DNA of 5,082 nt, taken from Bordetella parapertussis. Lineage in GTDB: Bacteria; Pseudomonadota; Gammaproteobacteria; Burkholderiales; Burkholderiaceae. The notes below the pieces were generated by a model that was not told the origin of the DNA, made no database searches, and saw only the letters and a list, made by a program, of their open reading frames with translations. Shown piece after piece: positions 1 to 5,082 of the stretch. Made by a program: the position numbers and the translations under genes. Numbering within the stretch: the stretch's first letter is position 1; each line of letters opens with the position of its first letter. The DNA lies in NCBI GenBank assembly GCA_945901665.1, contig CAMDLJ010000210.1, forward strand, positions 1 to 5,082, read 5' to 3'.

Positions 1-288
1 GGCAAACAGTATCGTGTTGCTGCTGGCGAAAAAATTAAAGTAGAACAGATTGCTGCGGACGTTGGCCAAGAGATTGTGATTGACCAAGTGCTCGCCGTCG
101 GTAACGGCGCAGAGCTCAAGGTTGGCACACCCTTGGTGTCCGGTGCAACTGTCAAAGCCACAGTGTTGGCTCACGGCAAGCACGACAAGGTGCGCATTTT
201 CAAAATGCGCCGTCGCAAGCACTATCAAAAACGCCAGGGGCATCGGCAGCAATTCACCGAGCTGCAAATCGCTTCGATTCAAGGTTGA
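1..288 (+). CDS. rplU: 50S ribosomal protein L21, C-terminal 95 residues (5' end cut off by the window)
   Basis: L21 is a primary 23S rRNA-binding protein of the large ribosomal subunit. Reading frame 1 is open from the first base to the TGA at 286-288 and starts within the segment [17 protein letters not shown]. From memory of the family, about eight residues (MYAVIKTG-like) are missing upstream, giving a full protein of about 103 residues, the usual length. Family hallmarks visible here are GKQYRV near the N-terminus and the basic C-terminal stretch [20 protein letters not shown], followed by FTELQI. The first in-frame ATG inside the window (76) is an internal methionine, not the start. The gene is followed after 11 bases by rpmA, the conserved L21-L27 pairing, and the two are presumably co-transcribed from a promoter outside the window. 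Identification is essentially certain. Only the start is unseen. Confidence 0.97.
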   Translation, partial: GKQYRVAAGEKIKVEQIAADVGQEIVIDQVLAVGNGAELKVGTPLVSGATVKATVLAHGKHDKVRIFKMRRRKHYQKRQGHRQQFTELQIASIQG

Positions 289-292
289 GGGG
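287..292 (+). promoter_or_regulatory. Shine-Dalgarno site of rpmA overlapping the rplU stop codon
   Basis: GAGGGG lies seven bases before the rpmA ATG at 300, and its first two bases are also the last two bases of the rplU TGA (286-288). Ribosomes finishing L21 therefore stop on the rpmA binding site. This suggests translational coupling that would help keep the two proteins at equal levels. The site is seen directly. The coupling is inference. Confidence 0.75.
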
Positions 293-299
293 CTAAGTC

Positions 300-557
300 A
301 TGGCACAGAAAAAAGGCGGCGGCTCTACGCGCAACGGGCGTGACTCACAGCCCAAAATGTTGGGTGTCAAAGCGTTTGGTGGCGAGTTGGTGAGCGCAGG
401 CTCCATCATCGTGCGCCAGCGTGGCACCAAGTTCCACCCGGGTACCAATGTTGGCATTGGCAAAGACCACTCTCTGTTCGCCTTGGTGGACGGTCATGTG
501 AGCTTTGCAGTCAAGGGTGCTTTGAACAAGTCCACGGTCAATGTCAAACCCGCTTGA
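300..557 (+). CDS. rpmA: 50S ribosomal protein L27
   Basis: L27 is a bacterial-specific large-subunit protein whose flexible N-terminal tail reaches toward the peptidyl-transferase centre. The 85-residue product is the normal length. It opens with [17 protein letters not shown], the conserved basic, glycine-rich tail, and continues through [11 protein letters not shown], the [10 protein letters not shown] core motif and [12 protein letters not shown]. There is no extra N-terminal peptide of the kind that Firmicutes remove by protease. The start is fixed by the family-typical MAxKK beginning and a good GAGGGG site seven bases upstream. It is the second gene of the rplU-rpmA pair and is followed 20 bases after its TGA by a strong intrinsic terminator, so the ribosomal-protein transcript can end here. 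Nothing is odd in the protein. Confidence 0.98.
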   Translation: MAQKKGGGSTRNGRDSQPKMLGVKAFGGELVSAGSIIVRQRGTKFHPGTNVGIGKDHSLFALVDGHVSFAVKGALNKSTVNVKPA

Positions 558-577
558 TGTGCGGATTTGAAGCTGAC

Positions 578-603
578 AAGCCCCGACTGGTCGGGGCTTT
601 TTT
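578..603 (+). terminator. Rho-independent terminator after rpmA
   Basis: There is a perfect 9-bp stem, AAGCCCCGA (578-586) and TCGGGGCTT (591-599), with the tetraloop CTGG (587-590). A run of six T (598-603) begins within the stem's last two pairs. The GC-rich stem and the T tract are the textbook form of an intrinsic terminator. Its T tract ends only 18 bases before the obgE start, so downstream genes need read-through or a separate start point. Confidence 0.92.
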
Positions 604-621
604 ATTGATTAAGATGCCTGT

Positions 622-1710
622 ATGAAGTTCGTGGACGAAGCGCTGATTGACGTCATCGCCGGTGATGGTGGGAATGGTTGCGTCTCGTTTCGGCACGAAA
701 AGTACAAAGAGTTCGGTGGACCCAATGGGGGTGACGGCGGCCGCGGCGGCCATGTGTTTGCGGTGGCAGACCCCAGTCTCAATACTTTGGTGGATTTTCG
801 ATTTTCGCGCCGGCATGAGGCGCGCAAAGGTCAGCACGGCCTGGGATCAGACATGTTTGGCGCAGCGGGGGACGACATCACCTTGAAGATGCCCGTGGGC
901 TCGGTCATCACGGACGCTGAAACCGGCGACGTGTTGTACGAAATGCTGGTGCCAGGCGAAAAAATCATGATTGCCAAGGGGGGCGACGGAGGTTTTGGCA
1001 ATATGCGGTTCAAGAGCTCCATCAACCGTGCGCCACGCCAAAAAACGCCGGGATGGCCCGGCGAGCGCAAAAACCTCAAACTCGAACTCAAGGTTTTGGC
1101 CGATGTGGGTTTGTTGGGCATGCCCAATGCCGGCAAGTCAACGCTGATCACGGCCATCTCCAATGCCCGGCCCAAGATCGCCGATTACCCTTTCACCACT
1201 TTGCACCCCAACTTGGGGGTGGTTCGGGTCGGTCCGGAGCAGAGTTTTGTGGTGGCCGATATCCCAGGTTTGATTGAAGGTGCCTCTGAAGGGGCGGGTT
1301 TGGGCCATCAGTTTTTGCGCCATTTGCAGCGCACCCGCCTGCTGTTGCACATGGTGGACTTCGCGCCCTTTGACGACAACGTGGATCCTGTGGCGCAAGC
1401 CAAGGCGATTGTGGGCGAGCTGAAAAAATACGACCAAGCCTTGTTTGACAAGCCGCGTTGGTTGGTGCTCAACAAAATTGACATGGTGGACGCCGATACA
1501 CGCGTGGCACAGGTCAAGGAATTTGTGCGCCGCATGCGCTACAAAGGGCCGGTGTTTGAAATTTCTGCCCTCACCCATGATGGCTGTGATGCATTGTCCA
1601 AAGCCATCTATAAGTATTTGCATGCCCAGCACCTGTCCACCTTGGCCCCGGTCGATATCGATCCACGCTTTGCGGGCACTGCGTCCGATGTGCCTTCTGC
1701 TTCCATGTGA
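622..1710 (+). CDS. obgE: Obg-family GTPase ObgE/CgtA
   Basis: This is a slow GTPase that binds the 50S subunit. It takes part in ribosome assembly and in coupling growth to ppGpp and the cell cycle, acting in the cytoplasm. The N-terminal Obg fold (residues 1 to about 158) shows its glycine-rich loops: GDGGNGC (14-20), [12 protein letters not shown] (32-43) and [10 protein letters not shown] (118-127). The G domain carries G1 GMPNAGKST (166-174, Lys172), switch [13 protein letters not shown] (188-199), G3 DIPG (213-216), G4 NKID (284-287) and G5 SAL (315-317). At 362 residues with only a short C-terminal tail (ending SDVPSASM), it has the usual proteobacterial form without a TGS domain. The ATG at 622 matches the family N-terminus MKFVDEA. 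No good Shine-Dalgarno site precedes it, only AAG at 611-613. It lies directly after the rpmA terminator and 15 bases before proB. Confidence 0.98.
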   Translation: MKFVDEALIDVIAGDGGNGCVSFRHEKYKEFGGPNGGDGGRGGHVFAVADPSLNTLVDFRFSRRHEARKGQHGLGSDMFGAAGDDITLKMPVGSVITDAETGDVLYEMLVPGEKIMIAKGGDGGFGNMRFKSSINRAPRQKTPGWPGERKNLKLELKVLADVGLLGMPNAGKSTLITAISNARPKIADYPFTTLHPNLGVVRVGPEQSFVVADIPGLIEGASEGAGLGHQFLRHLQRTRLLLHMVDFAPFDDNVDPVAQAKAIVGELKKYDQALFDKPRWLVLNKIDMVDADTRVAQVKEFVRRMRYKGPVFEISALTHDGCDALSKAIYKYLHAQHLSTLAPVDIDPRFAGTASDVPSASM

Positions 1711-1725
1711 GTGCTGATTTGCGCC

Positions 1726-2868
1726 ATGAGTGACAACGCTGCCAACGTCTTGCGCGATGCGCGCCGCTTGGTCATCAAGGTGGGCTCCACCTTGGTCACC
1801 AACGAAGGCAAAGGCCTGGACCAACAAGCCATCGGTGAATGGTGTCGTCAAATGGGGGCCTTGGTGCGCGAGGGCCGCGAGGTGATCATGGTCTCCAGCG
1901 GCGCCATTGCCGAGGGCATGAAGCGCTTGGGCTGGTCTACCCGGCCGCACGAAATCCATGAACTGCAGGCCGCTGCTGCTGTCGGTCAAATGGGGCTGGC
2001 GCAAATTTATGAATCGAGTTTGCGCGAGCATGGTTTGGGCAGTGCCCAAGTGCTGCTCACCCATGCCGATTTGGCCGACCGCGAGCGCTATCTCAATGCC
2101 CGCTCGACGTTGCTGACCTTGCTGCAACACGGCGTGCTGCCGGTCATCAACGAAAACGACACGGTGGTCAACGACGAGATCAAGTTCGGCGACAACGATA
2201 CCTTGGGTGCCTTGGTGGCCAACTTGGTCGATGCGGATGCTTTGATCATCTTGACCGACCAAAAAGGCCTCTACAGCGCCGACCCACGGCGCGACCCGAA
2301 CGCCACATTTGTCCACCAAGCGCGCGCCGGCGACCCCAAGCTCGAGGACATGGCGGGTGGCGCTGGATCGAGCTTTGGCAAGGGCGGGATGATCACCAAA
2401 ATTTTGGCTGCCAAGCGGGCTTCAGGTTCGGGCGCTTCGACCGTGATCGCCTGGGGCCGAGAAACAGATGTCTTGCTGCGACTGGCCCATGGCGAAGCCA
2501 TAGGCACCTTGTTGGTGGCGCCCACGCAAAAGCAACAAGCCCGCAAGCAATGGATGGTGGACCACCTGCAGCTGCGCGGGTCGGTGACGATCGACGACGG
2601 TGCGCTGGCCAAGCTGAGCCTGGAGGGCAAAAGCCTTTTACCCATCGGCATGACCGCCGTGCAGGGAGATTTTTCTCGCGGTGATGTCATTGCCATTCGC
2701 GCTGCCGATGGCCGCGAAATAGCCCGCGGTTTGGCCAACTATGCCAGCGCCGAGGCGCGCTTGCTGTGCCGCAAACCATCCACTGACATTGAAGCCTTGC
2801 TCGGGTACGTGGCCGAACCCGAAATGGTTCACCGCGACAATTTGGTTTTGTTGGGTCAAGCCCCTTAA
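1726..2868 (+). CDS. proB: Glutamate 5-kinase with C-terminal PUA domain
   Basis: ProB phosphorylates the gamma-carboxylate of L-glutamate with ATP, the first and normally proline-inhibited step of proline synthesis in the cytoplasm. The product is 380 residues from the chosen ATG. The amino-acid kinase domain (about 10-265) shows [13 protein letters not shown] (16-28, Lys18), SSGAIAEG (57-64), INENDTV (141-147, Asp145), [12 protein letters not shown] (154-165, Asn157), [13 protein letters not shown] (176-188) and GKGGMITK (218-225, Lys225). As I recall them, these match E. coli Lys10, Ser50, Asp137, Asn149 and Lys217 with a constant offset of 8. A PUA domain follows (about 284-365). A GTG at 1711, abutting the obgE stop, is in frame and would add five residues (MLICA). 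I prefer ATG 1726 because [16 protein letters not shown] resembles relatives, but neither start has a clear ribosome site. It is probably co-transcribed with obgE. ProA is not in the window. Confidence 0.96.
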   Translation: MSDNAANVLRDARRLVIKVGSTLVTNEGKGLDQQAIGEWCRQMGALVREGREVIMVSSGAIAEGMKRLGWSTRPHEIHELQAAAAVGQMGLAQIYESSLREHGLGSAQVLLTHADLADRERYLNARSTLLTLLQHGVLPVINENDTVVNDEIKFGDNDTLGALVANLVDADALIILTDQKGLYSADPRRDPNATFVHQARAGDPKLEDMAGGAGSSFGKGGMITKILAAKRASGSGASTVIAWGRETDVLLRLAHGEAIGTLLVAPTQKQQARKQWMVDHLQLRGSVTIDDGALAKLSLEGKSLLPIGMTAVQGDFSRGDVIAIRAADGREIARGLANYASAEARLLCRKPSTDIEALLGYVAEPEMVHRDNLVLLGQAP

Positions 2869-2908
2869 TCCCCCTTGCTTGGCGGCACGCGCCGAGCAGC
2901 CTCGGGGC

Positions 2909-3517
2909 TCAGCGATTGGTGCCATCAGGGTGCGGGTCAAAACTGCCGCCTGGGGGAAGCTCCATGCCATCTGGGGGATGGCCATGCGGGTCAAGCTGTC
3001 CCATCATGCGTGGCGTGGCTCGGTACAAACGCTGACGTAACTCTTGGCGCGGTAAATATCGCGACAACTCGGTCAGGGCCATTTGATACACCCCGCGTTT
3101 GAAATCAACCACCGCGTCCAAAGGCACCCAGTAATCGTTCCAGCGCCAAGCGTCAAATTCAGGGTGATCGGTGGCACGCAAATTCAGTTGCCAGTCGTGG
3201 GCTTGCATTTGCAGCAAGAACCAAATTTGCTTTTGCCCCTTGTAGTGCCCACGCGCTTCGCGCCGCACATAGCGGTCGGGCACCTCGTAGCGCAGCCAGT
3301 CACGGGTGCGGGCCACCACCCGCACATGATCGGGTTGCAAACCCACTTCTTCGTGCAGTTCGCGGTACATGGCCTGCTCAGGGCTTTCGCCCCTATCGAT
3401 TCCCCCTTGGGGGAACTGCCAGCTGTGGGTGCGGATTCGCTTGCCCCAAAACACCTGGTTTTTCTGATTGAGCAGGATGATGCCGACGTTGGGTCGAAAC
3501 CCTTCACGGTCAAGCAT
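2909..3517 (-). CDS. rppH: RNA pyrophosphohydrolase (Nudix)
   Basis: RppH removes pyrophosphate from the 5' end of primary transcripts, leaving the monophosphate that stimulates RNase E-dependent mRNA decay. The 202-residue protein opens [17 protein letters not shown], typical of the family. The Nudix box GX5EX7REUXEEXGU is intact at residues 38-60 (Gly38, Glu44, Arg52, Glu53, Glu56, Glu57, Gly59, Leu60) and is preceded by the conserved SWQFPQGG. Later family signatures include [15 protein letters not shown], and the [13 protein letters not shown] segment. The ATG at 3517-3515 is chosen over an in-frame TTG two codons upstream because GAGG (3528-3525) sits seven bases before the ATG but only one base before the TTG. 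The protein is longer than E. coli RppH (176 residues, from memory). The excess is a His/Pro/Gly/Asp-rich tail (about 173-202). It is convergent with proB and divergent from proS. Confidence 0.95.
   Translation of the reverse strand: MLDREGFRPNVGIILLNQKNQVFWGKRIRTHSWQFPQGGIDRGESPEQAMYRELHEEVGLQPDHVRVVARTRDWLRYEVPDRYVRREARGHYKGQKQIWFLLQMQAHDWQLNLRATDHPEFDAWRWNDYWVPLDAVVDFKRGVYQMALTELSRYLPRQELRQRLYRATPRMMGQLDPHGHPPDGMELPPGGSFDPHPDGTNR
2931..2994. repeat. Short imperfect direct repeats in the 3' end of rppH
   Basis: TGCGGGTCAA occurs at 2931-2940 and again at 2985-2994, 54 bases apart. Between them CTGGGGGA occurs at 2950-2957 and 2971-2978, 21 bases apart. Both spacings are multiples of three. 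On the coding (minus) strand they give a repetitive tail with DPHGHPPDG and then DPHPDG. The pattern looks like small in-frame duplications that lengthened a disordered C-terminus. The copies are short, so chance or codon bias cannot be excluded. Confidence 0.5.
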
Positions 3518-3524
3518 AATCAAA

Positions 3525-3528
3525 CCTC
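3525..3528 (-). promoter_or_regulatory. Shine-Dalgarno site that decides the rppH start
   Basis: Read on the minus strand, GAGG (3528 down to 3525) is followed by seven bases and then ATG at 3517. The competing in-frame TTG (3523-3521) is only one base away, too close for initiation. The site therefore supports a product beginning MLDREGF. Confidence 0.75.
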
Positions 3529-3548
3529 AAAATTCTTAAACTGATCCC

Positions 3549-3576
3549 ATTATGCACAGACCGTCTGCCCCATCAA
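3549..3576 (-). promoter_or_regulatory. Candidate sigma70 promoter of rppH
   Basis: On the minus strand a -35-like TTGATG (3576-3571, four of six consensus bases) is separated by 16 bases from a -10-like CATAAT (3554-3549, five of six). Transcription would start near 3541-3543, giving a leader of about 25 bases that contains the GAGG site. Position, spacing and orientation all fit a dedicated rppH promoter. No experimental support is available here. Confidence 0.5.
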
Positions 3577-3589
3577 GGGGTTCGACCCC
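3568..3589. repeat. C4-G4-C4 element forming two mutually exclusive hairpins
   Basis: Three short tracts follow each other: CCCC (3568-3571), GGGG (3577-3580) and CCCC (3586-3589), each separated by five bases (ATCAA, then TTCGA). The middle tract can pair with either neighbour. The right-hand version extends to GGGGT/ACCCC (3577-3581 with 3585-3589) and forms a 13-base near-perfect palindrome. The element overlaps the -35 region of the candidate rppH promoter. It would lie in the proS leader if proS is transcribed from further upstream. The structure is visible. A regulatory role is only a possibility. Confidence 0.45.
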
Positions 3590-3625
3590 AGTGCCATATC
3601 CCTCCAGCCGGAACTTCCCCGCCCC

Positions 3626-5082
3626 ATGAAAGCCACCCAATTCCTCATCTCCACCCTCAAGGAAGCCCCGTCCGACGCCGAGGTGGCCAGCCATCAACTG
3701 ATGATGCGTGCCGGCATGATCAAAAAGCTGGGCGCAGGCATTTACACCTACATGCCCATGGGCTTGCGGGTGATCCGCAAGGTCGAGGCCATCGTGCGCG
3801 AAGAGATGAACCGCGCTGGCGCCATCGAGCTGACCATGCCGGTGGTGCAACCCTCAGAGCTGTGGCAAGAGACCGGCCGCTTTGAAAAAATGGGCCCTGA
3901 GTTACTGCGCATCCAAGACCGCCATGGCCGTGACTTTGTGGTGCAACCCACCAGCGAAGAGGTGGTCACCGACATCGCTCGCCAAGAACTGCGCAGCTAC
4001 AAGCAACTGCCGAAAAACCTCTACCAAATCCAAACCAAATTCCGCGACGAGCGTCGCCCCCGTTTTGGATTGATGCGCGGGCGTGAGTTCACCATGAAAG
4101 ACGCCTACAGTTTTGACCGTGACGCCGACGCGGCCAAGGCCAGCTACCAAGTGATGGCGCAGGCTTACCGCGCCATCTTTGACCGCTTTGGCCTGCGCTA
4201 CCGCGCGGTGGCCGCTGACAGTGGCGCGATAGGCGGCGACTTGAGTGAAGAGTTTCAAGTGATTGCCGCCACCGGCGAAGACGCCATCGTCTATTGCCCC
4301 AGCAGCGACTATGCCGCCAACATGGAAAAAGCCGAGGCCTTGGCACCTCAAGGCGCACGGCCTGCCGCCACCCAGGCCTTGGCCAAAACTCCCACGCCGG
4401 GCAAGAGCACTTGCGCCGATGTGGCCGAACTTTTGGGCCTGCCTTTGACCAAAACCATTAAATCGCTGGTTTTAGCGACAGATGAGCTCAATAACGAGGG
4501 TGTTGTTGTCAAATCGCAGGTTTGGCTGCTGTTGGTGCGTGGCGATCACGACATGAACGAGGTGAAAGTGGGCAAGTTGCCAGGCTTTGAAAAAGGCTTT
4601 CGGTTTGCCACCATCGCCGAGATTGAAGACCATTTCGGCTGTAAACCTGGCTATTTGGGGCCTATTGGCTTGCAAAAGCCGTTAAAAATCGTCATCGACC
4701 GCGAAGTGGCGTTGATGGCCGATTGGGTGTGTGGCGCCAATGCGGTGGACTTTCACATGACCGGCGCCAACTGGGGCCGCGACCTGCCCGAACCCGACAT
4801 GGTGGCCGACATCCGCAACGTGGTCGAAGGCGACGCCTCACCCGACGGCAAAGGCGTGTTGGCGATTGAGCGCGGCATCGAGGTGGGGCATATTTTTTAC
4901 CTCGGCACCAAGTACAGCCAAGCCATGAACGCCACGTTTTTGGCCGACGACGGCAAGCCCAAGCACTTCGAGATGGGCTGCTACGGCATTGGCATCACCC
5001 GCTTGCCGGCCGCTGCCATCGAGCAAAACCACGATGCCAAAGGGATCATTTGGCCCGACGCCTTGGCGCCTTTCACCGTGGT
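3626..5082 (+). CDS. proS: Prolyl-tRNA synthetase, bacterial type with editing domain (3' end cut off by the window)
   Basis: ProS attaches proline to tRNA-Pro in the cytoplasm. The frame is open from ATG 3626 to the window edge, giving 485 complete codons plus two bases. Recalled bacterial ProS is about 570-580 residues, so roughly the last 90, mainly the anticodon-binding domain, lie outside. Class II motif 1 lies around residues 34-73. PTSEE (108-112) and motif 2 [17 protein letters not shown] (139-155) follow, and motif 3 is near GCYGIGITR (451-459). The insertion (editing) domain between motifs 2 and 3 appears intact. Residues matching E. coli Lys279, Asp350 and His369, which I recall as important for hydrolysing Ala-tRNA-Pro, are Lys279, Asp358 and His377 here. 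The start matches the family N-terminus ([19 protein letters not shown]), but its leader is C-rich with no convincing Shine-Dalgarno site (only GGA at 3610-3612, 13 bases away). It is divergent from rppH. Confidence 0.97.
   Translation, partial: MKATQFLISTLKEAPSDAEVASHQLMMRAGMIKKLGAGIYTYMPMGLRVIRKVEAIVREEMNRAGAIELTMPVVQPSELWQETGRFEKMGPELLRIQDRHGRDFVVQPTSEEVVTDIARQELRSYKQLPKNLYQIQTKFRDERRPRFGLMRGREFTMKDAYSFDRDADAAKASYQVMAQAYRAIFDRFGLRYRAVAADSGAIGGDLSEEFQVIAATGEDAIVYCPSSDYAANMEKAEALAPQGARPAATQALAKTPTPGKSTCADVAELLGLPLTKTIKSLVLATDELNNEGVVVKSQVWLLLVRGDHDMNEVKVGKLPGFEKGFRFATIAEIEDHFGCKPGYLGPIGLQKPLKIVIDREVALMADWVCGANAVDFHMTGANWGRDLPEPDMVADIRNVVEGDASPDGKGVLAIERGIEVGHIFYLGTKYSQAMNATFLADDGKPKHFEMGCYGIGITRLPAAAIEQNHDAKGIIWPDALAPFTV

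Noticed and set aside
622..1710. Runs of G-rich repeats in the first part of obgE (for example 725-750) as a DNA repeat or structure.
   Set aside because: They encode the conserved glycine-rich loops of the Obg fold and need no other explanation.
1138..2319. A 393-codon open frame on the minus strand running antisense to the end of obgE and the start of proB.
   Set aside because: Its predicted protein is rich in His, Gln and Val without any recognisable domain, and it crosses two clearly real genes. Long antisense frames are expected opposite GC-biased coding DNA.
3083..3544. A 153-codon plus-strand open frame opposite rppH.
   Set aside because: It mirrors the rppH coding frame, which has an intact Nudix box and a good ribosome site. 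The plus-strand product matches no family I recognise.
3525..3560. A plus-strand promoter for proS using CATTAT (3548-3553) as the -10 box.
   Set aside because: The -10 match is only four of six and no -35 hexamer lies at a suitable distance, so I do not list it as a feature.
3560..3606. tRNA-like look of the rppH/proS gap: GGGGTTCGACCCC recalls a T-arm, and CCTCCA recalls a tRNA 3' end.
   Set aside because: With the loop set as TTCGACC the stem pairs only two bases. There is no matching acceptor strand, D-arm or anticodon arm upstream, so it is not a tRNA or a convincing remnant.
3902..4351. Minus-strand open frames opposite proS (149 codons here; others at 3536-3850 and 4838-5032).
   Set aside because: They are shadows of the proS frame, whose motifs are conserved throughout.
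4976..5080. Unusual wording [12 protein letters not shown] after ProS motif 3, where E. coli has V rather than P after the Arg-Val/Leu position.
   Set aside because: I recall the same wording in related betaproteobacterial ProS, so it is a lineage variant rather than a defect.

Overview
This window is an ordinary, densely packed chromosomal housekeeping locus. It most likely comes from a betaproteobacterium of the order Burkholderiales, probably Comamonadaceae (a Limnohabitans/Rhodoferax/Polaromonas-like freshwater lineage). The assignment rests on recalled protein wording (ObgE beginning [17 protein letters not shown], ProS beginning [19 protein letters not shown]), on the gene order rplU-rpmA-obgE-proB // rppH // proS, and on moderately GC-rich coding DNA that uses many TTG and CAA codons. 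No database was consulted, so the genus is a guess.

Layout. Positions 1-557 hold the end of rplU (ribosomal protein L21, 5' end outside the window) and all of rpmA (L27), 11 bases apart. A clear intrinsic terminator (578-603) follows. Only 18 bases after it comes obgE (622-1710), a ribosome-associated GTPase, then proB (1726-2868), glutamate 5-kinase. On the opposite strand, convergent with proB across a 40-base gap, lies rppH (2909-3517), an RNA 5'-pyrophosphohydrolase. It is divergent from proS (3626 to beyond the right edge), prolyl-tRNA synthetase. The 108-base rppH/proS gap holds a plausible sigma70 promoter for rppH and a C4-G4-C4 inverted-repeat element.

How the genes fit together. 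L21 and L27 belong to the 50S subunit. ObgE acts in 50S maturation and stress control, and its linkage to rplU-rpmA is widespread in bacteria. ProB commits glutamate to proline synthesis, and ProS charges tRNA-Pro with the product. RppH converts primary-transcript 5' ends to monophosphate and so triggers RNase E-dependent decay. The common theme is translation capacity, proline supply and mRNA turnover.

I found no mobile element, CRISPR array, tRNA or rRNA gene, phage gene, defence gene or unknown gene, and no sign of a previously undescribed system. No intergenic stretch exceeds 300 bases. The points worth a second look are small: the terminator directly in front of obgE, the alternative hairpins in the presumed proS leader, weak ribosome binding sites at three starts, and a repeat-bearing low-complexity tail on RppH.
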